From positions 2,666,001 through 2,730,000 of the forward strand of contig NZ_MTJN01000002.1 of NCBI RefSeq assembly GCF_002017865.1: DNA of 64,000 bases, given 5' to 3'. This document shows, piece after piece, positions 16,968-25,676 of the stretch. Position 1 is the stretch's first letter; every line of letters begins with the position of its first letter. A program made the translations under genes and the position numbers. The DNA comes from Rhodoferax fermentans. Its GTDB lineage: Bacteria; Pseudomonadota; Gammaproteobacteria; Burkholderiales; Burkholderiaceae_C. Under the pieces are notes generated by a model that saw only the letters and a list, made by a program, of their open reading frames with translations, was not told the origin of the DNA and ran no database searches.

Positions 16968-16999
16968 AAAAGCCCGCTTAATGCGGGCTTTTTGTTTTG
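16968..16999 (+). terminator. rho-independent terminator
   Basis: AAAGCCCGC (16969-16977), loop TTAAT, GCGGGCTTT (16983-16991), followed by more T-rich sequence. No intact plus-strand gene precedes it, so it probably once served the sequence that the mobile module disrupted. Confidence 0.75.
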
Positions 17000-17230
17000 T
17001 GTTGGCGCAGCCTCGTTGATTGCGCATTCGACGCTGAGTTTGTGTCGCTCATCGTATGCGTATGCCAGAGTTGGCCTCTGGAGCTTGGTCTGAACGTCGC
17101 TGTGATTCAGCTACGACTTCCGTGATGTCGACGCCCGCGCAGTCTTTGCTGTGTCACGAATTCTTCATGTTGTCTCTGCATACTGGCAAAGGCAGCCTGC
17201 CAGAGTCAGCCAACCCGTGGAGAAAGCAGC

Positions 17231-17521
17231 ATGAACCAACACACCGACACCGCATTGGGCGCAGACGATGCATTTTTGCCGCAGGATGCGGACACAGACT
17301 TTGAATCGGTGGGCGACCACCACCGCGCAGCAGCACATCATTTTGCCGCTGCGGCACGGCACCACTTAGCAGCGGCCGCGGCCGATGACGAAGGTGACAC
17401 CGAGACCGCTGATCGACATTCGTTTCTGGCCTACCGCCAACGCCTCAATGGGGTGCAATACGCTGAAATAGCTGTCATGGACAGTGAAAGCGCCGAAGAC
17501 GTGATTGAGAGCGGGCTCTGA
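17231..17521 (+). CDS. hypothetical small His/Ala-rich protein
   Basis: The 96-residue protein is rich in alanine, histidine and acidic residues (a HHxxAAxHF repeat-like stretch at about residues 34-53) and ends with an acidic tail. No signal peptide or known domain is seen. A GGAG lies about 8 bases before the ATG. Its stop is immediately followed by the lipoprotein gene of the TRAP cluster, suggesting co-transcription. The histidine-rich part might bind metal, but this is only a guess from composition. Confidence 0.55.
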   Translation: MNQHTDTALGADDAFLPQDADTDFESVGDHHRAAAHHFAAAARHHLAAAAADDEGDTETADRHSFLAYRQRLNGVQYAEIAVMDSESAEDVIESGL

Positions 17522-17541
17522 AACCAGCGCTTCGCCTGGGC

Positions 17542-18396
17542 TTGCTGGCGTTGTTGTTGGCGCTGGCCGCCTGTTCACCACGCCAGCTGATTCTTCAAGA
17601 AACCGCCACCGCGCTGGCCACCCAGGGGCAGGCGCCAGAGGATGATTTGGTGCTGGCGCGCGAAGCTAGCGCGTTCTACCTCAAGTTGTCCGAGTCGGTG
17701 CTGCATGAAACTCCTGGCCATGTGCCGTTGACGGTGGCTGTGACCTCGGGGTACACGCAATATGCCTATGCCTTTGTGCAGTTTGACGCTGATCGCCTGG
17801 ATGCCAAAGATGCCCAGGCGGCACAAAAGCTGCGTCAACGCGCGGCCAGGCTGTACCAGCGCGCCCAAGATCACGCGATGGCAACGCTTGAGCTTCATAG
17901 CCCCGGTTTAACCAAGGCACTGGCCAATCCAGCACCTGCAATGTGGCCCCGTTTGCCGACTGATCAGGTGGATTTGGCGTACTGGGCGGCCGCGTCTTGG
18001 GGGGCGTACATTGCCTTGTCCAAAGACCAGCCCCAGGTGGTCGCCGATTTGCCATTGGCCATGCACCTGGCTCAATTGGCTTATGCCAGAGCCCCCCAAA
18101 ACAAGCGGGGTTCGCTGGCGAGCCTGATGGGCACGTTTGAGGCGGCTCGGCCCGGTGGCTCTGCACAGCGCGCGGTGGACTATTTTGATGAGGCGATTGG
18201 TCTGGATGGTCGCGTCAGCGCGGCGGCTTATGTTGCCAAGGCCGAGGCGATTGCCTTGCCCGCGGGCGATCGGCCAGCGTTTGAGTCTTTGCTGAAGCAG
18301 GCCTTGGTCACCAGCGCCACCCACCCCGACTTGTCAAACAGTGTGATGCGCGAGCGAGCGCTTTGGCTACTGGACAACACAGACGATCTTTTTTAA
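17542..18396 (+). CDS. tatT: TatT-like lipoprotein of TRAP transporter
   Basis: The product (284 residues from TTG 17542) starts with a lipobox-like sequence (ALAAC, then S) and continues as an alpha-helical TPR-like protein with VDLAYWAAASWGAYIALSK and repeated helices, as in the TatT periplasmic lipoprotein partners of TRAP transporters (Treponema Tp0956). TatT forms a pored trimer thought to hand ligand to the binding protein. The TTG start leaves almost no positively charged signal region; an in-frame CTG at 17518, overlapping the previous stop, would add LKPALRLG and a better signal peptide. The binding protein and permease genes follow directly. Confidence 0.75.
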   Translation: MLALLLALAACSPRQLILQETATALATQGQAPEDDLVLAREASAFYLKLSESVLHETPGHVPLTVAVTSGYTQYAYAFVQFDADRLDAKDAQAAQKLRQRAARLYQRAQDHAMATLELHSPGLTKALANPAPAMWPRLPTDQVDLAYWAAASWGAYIALSKDQPQVVADLPLAMHLAQLAYARAPQNKRGSLASLMGTFEAARPGGSAQRAVDYFDEAIGLDGRVSAAAYVAKAEAIALPAGDRPAFESLLKQALVTSATHPDLSNSVMRERALWLLDNTDDLF

Positions 18397-18404
18397 GTGT
18401 TTGC

Positions 18405-19436
18405 ATGATGTATTTTTCAAAAATGAGGCGCCAGCTTCTTGGGACCAGCTTGGCCGTTTTGGCCGCTTTGAACAGTTGGCCCGCACACGCTGCCGCCAAG
18501 CAGTTGCGCATTGGCACTTTGGCACCCAAAAATTCGCTCTACCACCGTCAGTTGCAAGCCATCGGTGAGACCTGGCGCACAGCCCAGGGGAGTGATGCCA
18601 AATACCTGATCTACACGGACGGCAGCCAAGGTGGTGAAGCTGAATTGGCGCGACGCATGCGGATTGGCCAACTGCAGGGGGCCTTGATGTCGGTGGTGGG
18701 GCTGCGCGAGATTGAACCCTCCATTGCGGCGTTACAAAACCTGCCCTTGCTTTTCAAAAACTGGGAAGAAGTGGACTATGTGCGCGAGAAGATGCGCGCC
18801 GCCATGGAAAAGAAGTTTCTGGACAAAGGTTTTGTGGTGCTGGCTTGGGGCGACTCGGGCTGGGTGCGCTTCTTCTCCAAAGAGCCCGCGTTCAGCCCTG
18901 CTGACTACCTCAAGATGAAGTTCTTTGCCTGGGGTGCCGAGTCAGAACAGCAAGAGATCATGAAAAGCCTGGGCTACACGCCGGTGCCTCTGGAAACCAG
19001 CGACATTCTCCCGGCGATCCAGACCGGCATGATCTCGGTGGTGCCCTCCACCCCGTACTTTGCTTTGGCCAGTCAGATCTATAACACCGCGCCCAACATG
19101 TTGGAGATCAACTGGGCGCCGATTGTGGGTGCTTTGGTGCTCACCCAAAAAGCCTGGGACGACATGAGCCCAGAGGCCCAACAAACGCTGCGCAGCGCGG
19201 GTGACAAGGCCGGGCAGATCATGCGCACCCAGGCTCGCCAGGAAGTGGAAGACGCCGTGACCGCGATGAAACAACGGGGTCTGGTGGTCAACAAACCGAA
19301 GCCTGAGCAGATGAAAGAGTGGTCCGCCCTGGCCGACAAACTTTACCCGCGCATTCGTGGGCGCATGGTCCCGGCTGACACCTTTGATGAGGTGTTCTTT
19401 CACCTCAAAGCCTATCGGGCCAGCCAAGGGCGCTGA
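18405..19436 (+). CDS. dctP: TRAP transporter substrate-binding protein (DctP family)
   Basis: This periplasmic binding protein delivers its ligand to the TRAP permease encoded next. A signal peptide (MRRQLLGTSLAVLAALNSWPAHA) precedes the mature sequence. Typical DctP features are LRIGTLAPKNSLYH at the start of the mature chain, GRMKIGQLQ-like RRMRIGQLQGALM, and the GFVVLAWGDSGWVRFFS segment. Three in-frame ATGs (18405, 18408, 18423) could start it, the last giving the most standard signal peptide. Together with TatT this resembles the TatP-TatT pair. The ligand is unknown; TatT-linked systems have been suggested to move hydrophobic or carboxylate ligands. Confidence 0.85.
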   Translation: MMYFSKMRRQLLGTSLAVLAALNSWPAHAAAKQLRIGTLAPKNSLYHRQLQAIGETWRTAQGSDAKYLIYTDGSQGGEAELARRMRIGQLQGALMSVVGLREIEPSIAALQNLPLLFKNWEEVDYVREKMRAAMEKKFLDKGFVVLAWGDSGWVRFFSKEPAFSPADYLKMKFFAWGAESEQQEIMKSLGYTPVPLETSDILPAIQTGMISVVPSTPYFALASQIYNTAPNMLEINWAPIVGALVLTQKAWDDMSPEAQQTLRSAGDKAGQIMRTQARQEVEDAVTAMKQRGLVVNKPKPEQMKEWSALADKLYPRIRGRMVPADTFDEVFFHLKAYRASQGR

Positions 19437-19441
19437 TTTCG

Positions 19442-21298
19442 ATGAATGTAAACAGCGCCCGCTCGCTGGGTCTGCAACGATTTGACGAGGTGTTGGCTTC
19501 ATTGGCCCTGATGCTGATGGTGCTGATTCCAATGCTGGAAATGGCGCTGCGCCCAATGATGGGGCGCGGCGTGGACAACGCACCGGTGCTGGTGCAACAC
19601 CTGGGCCTGGTGATGGCCATGCTGGGCGCGGTGGCTGCAGAGCGCCACGGCCACCTGAGCAGCCTGGGCAATGGTTTGGCTGGCCTGGGCGGCGAGCGCC
19701 TGCAGATCGGCATCAAAGTTTTTGCCCAAGGCAGTGCGGCACTGGTGTGTGGGGTGCTGGCGCTGGCAAGTTGGCGCCTGGTGGCCACTGAGATGGAGGT
19801 GGCCCATAACCTGGCGTATGGGCTGCCGACCTGGTGGGTGCAGATGCTGATGCCTGTTGGTTTTGCTTTGCTCGGGGCCAAATTAGGCGCCCGCTGTGCG
19901 GATGTGCTCTGGCTCAAGGGCGTGTGTGCGGTGTTGTTGCCGGGCCTGGGTTTTTGGCTGGGCAGCAGTTACGAAGGTCTTGAACCACCACTCTGGCCGG
20001 CCGTGGTGTGGCTGCTGGCAGCCTTGCTGGGTGGTGCGCCGATTTTTGCCGTGCTGGGTGGGCTGGCGCTGGCCCTGTTCTGGCATGAGGGACAACCGCT
20101 GGCCTCGGTGGCGCTGTCGCACTACCAGATCACGGTGAATGCCTCGTTGCCGGCTTTGCCACTGTTCACATTGGCGGGCCTGGTGTTTGCGCGCACCGGT
20201 GCGGCGGCGCGTTTGGGCGCGGTGTTCATGGCGCTGTTTGGGGGAGGTGTCACCGGCACGGTGGTGGCTGCAGCGTTGTTGTGCTCATGTTTTACCGCTT
20301 TCACTGGTGGCAGTGGTGTCACGATTCTGGCGCTGGGAGGTTTGTTGTTACCACTGCTGCGCAACGCCGGGCTGCCCGAGCAGCGTGGCATCAGCCTGGT
20401 CACCAGTGCCAGCGCGCTCGGTGTGCTGCTGGCGCCGTCTGTGCCCTTAATTTTGTACGCCGTGATTGCCCGGGTCCCCATCAACACCATGTTTCTGGCC
20501 GGACTGGTACCGGCCTTGGTCATGGTGGCTTGCCTGGTTTTGTTGGGGGGCTACCTGCGCCGCGGCGGCTTGTTGCCCGCCGCAGCCTTGGTGGCAGACA
20601 CACGGACAAGCGCCCCACACAGCCAACATGCCCCGCGCATCCTGCCCGCGTTGTGGACTGCCAAATGGGAAATTCTGGCGCCCGGTATCGCCATGGGTTC
20701 TCTGGTGAGTGGTTTGGCCACCCCGATGGAAAGCGCCGCGCTGACCGCCGCCTACGCGGTGGCCACCCAGACTTTGGCCCATCGGGAGCTGAGCTGGCGC
20801 CTGCTGGGACAGGCTTTGAGCGACTGCGCCCAGATCATCGGCGGGGTGATGCTGATCCTGGGCATGGCCCTTGGTCTGACCAACTACCTGGTGGACAGTG
20901 GCCTGCCCAACGAGGTGATCGACTGGGTGCAGGCCTTGCTGCCCAACAAGTACCTGTTCTTGCTGGCGCTCAACGTGTTTTTGCTGGCGGCTGGGTCCCT
21001 GATGGAGATCTACGCTGCCATCGTGTTTCTGGTGCCGCTGCTGCTGCCGGTGGCGTTGAGTTATGACATTGACCCGGTGCACTTTGGCATCATCTTTTTG
21101 GCGAACATGGAAATGGGTTTTCTGGCGCCACCAGCAGGCATGAACCTGTACTTTGCCTCGGCGATGTTTGGCAAACCCCTGCGCTACGTGGCGCGCTCGG
21201 TCTTGCCTGCGGTACTGGCGATTTTTCTGGGGACGCTGGTCATCTCCTGGTTGCCGCTGCTGTCCACGGCTTTGCCTGCTTGGCTGAGTCGACCTTAG
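19442..21298 (+). CDS. dctQM: fused TRAP permease DctQ-DctM
   Basis: The 618-residue membrane protein combines both permease subunits. The first ~190 residues have four hydrophobic segments and the DctQ-like motif ERHGHLS; the remainder is the large DctM subunit with about twelve helices, including GGAPIFAVLGGLAL, SLPALPLFTLAGL, TGGSGVTILALGG, APSVPLILYAV, TPMESAALTA and FLAPPAGMNLYFA. It sits in the inner membrane and imports the ligand with a sodium gradient. It begins 5 bases after the dctP stop, forming one operon with tatT and dctP. QM fusions are known in the family. Confidence 0.9.
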   Translation: MNVNSARSLGLQRFDEVLASLALMLMVLIPMLEMALRPMMGRGVDNAPVLVQHLGLVMAMLGAVAAERHGHLSSLGNGLAGLGGERLQIGIKVFAQGSAALVCGVLALASWRLVATEMEVAHNLAYGLPTWWVQMLMPVGFALLGAKLGARCADVLWLKGVCAVLLPGLGFWLGSSYEGLEPPLWPAVVWLLAALLGGAPIFAVLGGLALALFWHEGQPLASVALSHYQITVNASLPALPLFTLAGLVFARTGAAARLGAVFMALFGGGVTGTVVAAALLCSCFTAFTGGSGVTILALGGLLLPLLRNAGLPEQRGISLVTSASALGVLLAPSVPLILYAVIARVPINTMFLAGLVPALVMVACLVLLGGYLRRGGLLPAAALVADTRTSAPHSQHAPRILPALWTAKWEILAPGIAMGSLVSGLATPMESAALTAAYAVATQTLAHRELSWRLLGQALSDCAQIIGGVMLILGMALGLTNYLVDSGLPNEVIDWVQALLPNKYLFLLALNVFLLAAGSLMEIYAAIVFLVPLLLPVALSYDIDPVHFGIIFLANMEMGFLAPPAGMNLYFASAMFGKPLRYVARSVLPAVLAIFLGTLVISWLPLLSTALPAWLSRP

Positions 21299-21327
21299 GC
21301 AGACTCACCTTGTGTGGTTGCTGCACT

Positions 21328-21375
21328 AAAAATAGCTGTTGGTCCTTGTTTTATAAGGGCTAACGCCTGTTTTTG
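21328..21375. repeat. dispersed AT-rich palindromic repeat, copy 1
   Basis: AATAGCTGTTGGTCCTTG then TTTTATAAGGGCTAACGCC: the family core is ATAGCT followed by inverted arms (A)GCCCTT/AAGGGCT. It lies in the gap between two convergent transporter operons. Confidence 0.7.
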
Positions 21376-21452
21376 TACTAAGGATTGCCGTGGTGCATTG
21401 CTCGACGCCCGTGTTGCGGCGTTTGGGAGAACGTCACACCCGCCAAGTGGTT

Positions 21453-22220
21453 TTATAGCATCTTTTCCAGAAACGCCCGGGTACGGGGGTGTTCCGGTGC
21501 GGCAAACAGTTCTCGCGCTGGGCGCGCTTCGACCACCACACCACCGTCCATAAAAACAACGCGCCCGGCCACCTCGCGGGCAAAGGCCATTTCGTGGGTG
21601 ACCACAATCATGGTCATGTGTTCCTCGGCCAGCTCGCGCATGGTGCTGAGCACCTCGCCGGTCAGCTCGGGGTCGAGCGCCGAGGTCGGTTCGTCAAACA
21701 GCATGATGTCGGGCTCCATCGCCAGCGCGCGGGCAATCGCCACACGCTGCTTTTGCCCACCCGACAAGCGCGACGGGTAGCTGTCGCGTTTGTCGAACAG
21801 GCCGACCTTGCGCAGCAGGGCTTCGGCTTTGGGAACAATCTCGTCCTTGAGGACACCCTTGACCGTGAGCGGCGCCTCAATCAGGTTCTGCAGCACCGTC
21901 AGGTGCGGGAACAGGTTGAAGTGCTGGAACACCATGCCCATCTTGCGGCAGACCCGGTTGATGTCAGCCGGTGGCACATACTGGCAATGGCCCTGGGCGT
22001 TGGTCGTCACCAGCGGCTCGCCCTCGATCTCGATGTGGCCGCGGTGGATGGTTTCCAGGTGGATCAGGCAACGCAGGAAGGTGCTTTTGCCCGAGCCAGA
22101 GGGGCCGATGACGGCGATCACCTCGCCCTTGTCGACGTCCAGAGAGACACCCTTGAGCACCTCGACCGCGCCGAAACGCTTGTGCACGTCGCTGGCACGG
22201 ATCATCGGACTATTCATCAT
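21453..22220 (-). CDS. polar amino acid ABC transporter ATPase
   Basis: The protein powers an amino acid importer (GlnQ/HisP family). It contains Walker A GPSGSGKST, the Q-loop MVFQHFNLFPHLTVLQN, signature LSGGQKQR, Walker B IMLFDEPTSALDPE and the H-loop VVTHEM. The start is one of two adjacent ATGs (22220, 22217) overlapping the end of the permease gene by about ten bases. About 255 residues is normal for the family. Gene order binding protein, permease, ATPase on the minus strand shows one operon. Confidence 0.93.
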   Translation of the reverse strand: MMNSPMIRASDVHKRFGAVEVLKGVSLDVDKGEVIAVIGPSGSGKSTFLRCLIHLETIHRGHIEIEGEPLVTTNAQGHCQYVPPADINRVCRKMGMVFQHFNLFPHLTVLQNLIEAPLTVKGVLKDEIVPKAEALLRKVGLFDKRDSYPSRLSGGQKQRVAIARALAMEPDIMLFDEPTSALDPELTGEVLSTMRELAEEHMTMIVVTHEMAFAREVAGRVVFMDGGVVVEARPARELFAAPEHPRTRAFLEKML

Positions 22221-22863
22221 AAACAGCGTATTTCTTTTCCAGGCGCTGGAAACCATAGGTCAGCACCAGGGTCATGATCAGGTAGAAGGCCGCCGCCACC
22301 ACAAACGGTGAGGTGGTGAAATCGCGCTGCACGATGCCGCGCGCAGCGCGCAGCAAGTCGTTCATGGCCAGCACATAAATCAGCGAGGTGTCTTTCACCA
22401 GGGTGATGGTCTCGTTGCTCATCGGCGGCAGGATGCGTTTGAGCACCTGCGGCAGCACAATGCGCCGCATGGTCTGCGGGTAGCTCAAACCCAGCACCTT
22501 GGCGCCTTCATACTGGCCGCGGTCAATCGACTGGATGCCGGCGCGGAAAATCTCGGCAAAGTAGGCTGCGTAGTTCAGTACAAAGGCCAGGATCGCGGCC
22601 GGAAAGTCGGGCAGGCGCATGCCAATCACCGGGATGAAAGGCAAGGCAAAGTAGATGAACAACATCTGCAGCATCAGCGGCGTGCCGCGCATCAGCCAGA
22701 TGTAGCCGTTGACCAGGCCACTGAGGATGCCAAAACGGGAAATCCGCAGCAGCGCCAGGCCCAGGCCCAGCGGCACCGCCAGCACCAGGGTGATCAGGAA
22801 CACCTGGAGTGTGACGGCGCTGCCCTGCAACAGGGGCGGCAAGATGGTGGCGATGTAGTCCAT
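22210..22863 (-). CDS. polar amino acid ABC transporter permease
   Basis: The 217-residue inner-membrane protein is of the HisM/GlnP type, with about five helices. The N-terminal helix is followed by TLQVFLITLVLAVPLGLGLAL and the cytoplasmic EAA loop ASIxxDRGQYEGAKVLGLSYPQ, the ATPase contact site, seen here as IQSIDRGQYEGAKVLGLS. A single permease gene suggests a homodimer. It is followed without a gap by the ATPase gene. Confidence 0.93.
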   Translation of the reverse strand: MDYIATILPPLLQGSAVTLQVFLITLVLAVPLGLGLALLRISRFGILSGLVNGYIWLMRGTPLMLQMLFIYFALPFIPVIGMRLPDFPAAILAFVLNYAAYFAEIFRAGIQSIDRGQYEGAKVLGLSYPQTMRRIVLPQVLKRILPPMSNETITLVKDTSLIYVLAMNDLLRAARGIVQRDFTTSPFVVAAAFYLIMTLVLTYGFQRLEKKYAVYDE

Positions 22864-22967
22864 GGATGGGTATCAGAGCACGCAAAAAAATCCGGTCGGC
22901 GCAAGTGGCTGCGTGCTAACGCAGCGTACCTGCATGGCGGCCGGATCGGGGCCAGGCCTCGGCAGGC

Positions 22968-23768
22968 TTATTTTTTGACGATGTCCTTGCCGAACCACTG
23001 GGTCGAGATCTTGGCGGCGGTGCCGTCGGCCTTCATGTCGTCCAGGGCCTTGTCGAGTTTGGCGGCCAGCTCGGTGTCGTCCTTGCGGGTGCCCACACCG
23101 TAGTCTTCGGTGCCAAAGTTGTCTTCCAGCACACGGTAGTCGCGTGGTTTCTTGGCGGTGTAATAACGGCCCACAATTTCATCGACCACCAGTGCGTCCA
23201 GGCGGCCCGCCGACAGGTCCATCAGGGCGGTCACGTTGTCACCAAACTTCTTGAGTTCTTTGAGCGACTTGGCGGTGGCCTCGTCCTTTTGCACCGCGTC
23301 GACCGCGCTGCTGCCGTCTTGCACACCCACCACCTTGCCCTTGAGCTGGGCTTTGCTGGTGATGCCTGAAGACTCGGCCACCACCACAATCTGGCGGTTT
23401 TCCAGATAGGGTTTGGTGAACAGGATGTTGGCCTTGCGTTCTTCGGTGATCGTCAGGCCGTTCCACAACACGTCGATGCGTTTGCCGTTGAGCTCGGACT
23501 CCTTGGCGCTCCAGTCGATGGGTTTGAACGTCACCTCCACCCCGAGGCGTTTACCGGCTTCCTTGGCCAGGTCGATGTCAAAACCGACCAGCTCGTTGCG
23601 GTCATCGCGGAAACCCATGGGGGGGAAATTGTCATCCAGGCCAATCACGATGGCCTTGGCAACCACCGGCGCCGGTGCTGCGGCCACGGGCTCTTCCTTC
23701 TTGCCACAGCCAACCATCACCATCGCTGCCACCAGACCTGCCACCAGGCTACAAACGCGTTTTGTCAT
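22968..23768 (-). CDS. amino acid-binding lipoprotein of ABC importer
   Basis: The 266-residue protein is a family 3 solute-binding protein that captures an amino acid in the periplasm. It has a lipoprotein signal (MTKRVCSLVAGLVAAM, lipobox VMVGC), then IVIGLDDNFPPMGFRDD, LVGFDIDLAKEAGKRLGV, NGLTITEERK and a C-terminal DYGVGTRKDD pattern typical for the family. The start at 23768 gives the standard signal peptide; a longer TTG/ATG frame upstream is less likely. It is the first gene of the importer operon, with a 104-base gap to the permease. Confidence 0.92.
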   Translation of the reverse strand: MTKRVCSLVAGLVAAMVMVGCGKKEEPVAAAPAPVVAKAIVIGLDDNFPPMGFRDDRNELVGFDIDLAKEAGKRLGVEVTFKPIDWSAKESELNGKRIDVLWNGLTITEERKANILFTKPYLENRQIVVVAESSGITSKAQLKGKVVGVQDGSSAVDAVQKDEATAKSLKELKKFGDNVTALMDLSAGRLDALVVDEIVGRYYTAKKPRDYRVLEDNFGTEDYGVGTRKDDTELAAKLDKALDDMKADGTAAKISTQWFGKDIVKK

Positions 23769-23927
23769 GTTACGTCCAGAGTTGTGAAAAACAGTCAATT
23801 ATCGGTGCGTTGACAGCCGGAAAAAGAGGTGTAGATTGCTGTTCTTGGTCAGCGGGTCCTGCCTGGCCTGCCACATCGTTCAAGTACACGGATTGTCAAA
23901 ACGTGAAAGGAAGCGAGGTTGCGCACC

Positions 23928-25676
23928 ATGTCCAATCAAACCAAGCCGGGTCATGTCGAGCCCACGTCCAGCCATCTGACCCCTCTGAACGCCGCCATCC
24001 AGACCTTCAGCCAGTCCATCGACCCTTACAGCATCTGGACATCCCAGATCCAGGCCCAGATCGCCTGGTGGCAGTATCCCCAGGCATGCTGGCGGGCCGC
24101 TGACGAGTTCGCCGCCGACATGGTGGCGCTGTCGGGGCATACGCTGCGTCGCTCGCTGGGCCTGCCTGCTGATGAGGTGTATGTGCCGAACCCGGCAGAC
24201 GCCCGTTTTGCCGACCCGATCTGGACCGAATCTGCCGCCTGGGACATTCTGAAAGAGTGGTACCTGACGCTGAGCAGCCGGATGCAAAAGCTCTCGCTCG
24301 AAGCACCCGGCCTGTCCGAGCACGAACGCCACCGTGCGGCTTTCTGGCAGCGCAACACCCTCAACATGCTCTCGCCTACCAACTTCTTCTGGCTCAACCC
24401 GCAGGCCATGGCGCAATATGCCAAAACGGACGGTGAGAGTGTCCGCCAGGGTTTGAAGAACTTTGCCCGCGATGTGGAGGCCAACAACATCCAGATGGTC
24501 GAGCCCGACGCGTTTACCGTGGGCAAGGATCTGGCAACCACCCTCGGCAAGGTGATTTTCCGTAACCGTCTGGTGGAGCTGATCCACTACGCACCGACCA
24601 CCGACCAGGTGCGGCAGATGCCGATCCTGATCGTCACACCGTGGATCAACAAGTTCTACATCCTGGACCTGACCGAGAAGAAGAGCTTGGTCAAGTACCT
24701 GACCGACCAGGGCTTCTCCGTCTTCATTTCGAGCTGGAAAAACCCGACGCCAGAGATGCAAGACGTGCGTTTTGACGACTATCTGCAAGAGGGCGTGAGT
24801 GAACTGGTGCGCGTGACCACCGAGTTCTGCAAAGTGCCCCAGATACATCTGGTGGGTTACTGCATTGGTGGCACGCTGGTTGCCACCTACATGGCCTGGG
24901 CCCACAAGCGTTTTGCTGCGGCCAAGATGCCGGTGGCGCACTGGACATTGTTCACCAGCCTGACAGACTTTTCGCAACCCGGTGAGATCGGTGTGTTCAT
25001 CGACGAGGCCTGTCTGGATGGGCTCGACGAGCTGATGGCCAAAAAGGGCTACCTGGATGGCAACGAGATGGCGGCGTCCTTCAGACTGTTGCGCTCCAAC
25101 AGCCTGATCTGGAACTACTGGGTGCAGAGTTACCTGCTGGGTGAGAAGCTGCCGCCGTTTGACGTCTTGTTCTGGAACGTGGACGCCACGCGTATGCCGC
25201 AGGCCATGCATTCCTACTACCTGCGCCAGATGTACCTGCACAACCGCTTGGTCCAGCCCGATGCCCTGACGATTGGTGGTGAGTCGATTGATCTGAGCCG
25301 CATCCAGCAGTCGCTTTATGCTGTGACGGCCGAGGAAGACCATATTGCGCCCTGGAGTTCCTGCTACCAGATCCGCAAGGTGATCCACCCGGATGCAGCT
25401 GTGCGGTTTGTGCGTTCCACCTCGGGTCACATCCTGGGCATCGTCAACCCGCCGGTGCAGCCCCCCAAACGCGCCTACTGGGTGGCCGAGCCCACGCACA
25501 CGCAGGACGCCGAGCATTGGCTGGCTGGTGCTGACAAAAAGCCCGGCAGCTGGTGGGACGACTGGACCACTTGGCTGAGCCAGCGCACTGGCGAGAAAGT
25601 GCCAGCGTATGCCACTACCAACCGCAAGTTCCCAGCACTGGCCGATGCACCGGGCAGCTACGTCATGGAGAAATAG
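23928..25676 (+). CDS. phaC: class I poly(3-hydroxyalkanoate) synthase
   Basis: PhaC polymerises hydroxyacyl-CoA into storage polyester at the surface of cytoplasmic granules. The 582-residue protein has the class I N-terminal region (PhaC_N: FADPIWTESAAWDILKEWYL, RRAAFWQRNTLNMLSPTNF shortened here) and the alpha/beta-hydrolase catalytic domain. The catalytic triad is visible: C312 in the lipase-like box GYCIGG, D471 in EEDHIAPW and H501 in SGHILGIVNPP. The start at 23928 follows GAGG with a 9-base spacer. It is alone in its transcription unit; phaA and phaB are not in the window. It overlaps the convergent hydrolase gene by 14 bases. Confidence 0.95.
   Translation: MSNQTKPGHVEPTSSHLTPLNAAIQTFSQSIDPYSIWTSQIQAQIAWWQYPQACWRAADEFAADMVALSGHTLRRSLGLPADEVYVPNPADARFADPIWTESAAWDILKEWYLTLSSRMQKLSLEAPGLSEHERHRAAFWQRNTLNMLSPTNFFWLNPQAMAQYAKTDGESVRQGLKNFARDVEANNIQMVEPDAFTVGKDLATTLGKVIFRNRLVELIHYAPTTDQVRQMPILIVTPWINKFYILDLTEKKSLVKYLTDQGFSVFISSWKNPTPEMQDVRFDDYLQEGVSELVRVTTEFCKVPQIHLVGYCIGGTLVATYMAWAHKRFAAAKMPVAHWTLFTSLTDFSQPGEIGVFIDEACLDGLDELMAKKGYLDGNEMAASFRLLRSNSLIWNYWVQSYLLGEKLPPFDVLFWNVDATRMPQAMHSYYLRQMYLHNRLVQPDALTIGGESIDLSRIQQSLYAVTAEEDHIAPWSSCYQIRKVIHPDAAVRFVRSTSGHILGIVNPPVQPPKRAYWVAEPTHTQDAEHWLAGADKKPGSWWDDWTTWLSQRTGEKVPAYATTNRKFPALADAPGSYVMEK

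Larger units (their letters stand above)
16530..17230. other. gene-free edge of the recombinase module
   Basis: This 700-base stretch holds no convincing protein gene. It should contain the promoter of the recombinase operon near 16530-16640. Further right are a perfect 10-bp hairpin (16882-16908), a possible tRNA-like fragment (16912-16941) and a rho-independent terminator (16968-16999). From 17000 to about 17215 nothing was recognised; a plausible GGAG ribosome site precedes the ATG at 17231. Confidence 0.5.

Noticed and set aside
20281..21066. Plus-strand 261-codon frame within dctQM
   Set aside because: It is an alternative frame of the same DNA; the dctQM frame encodes the conserved permease.
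23880..25517. Minus-strand 545-codon frame opposite phaC
   Set aside because: phaC carries its full catalytic triad; the opposite frame is a histidine- and glycine-rich shadow produced by high-GC codon use.
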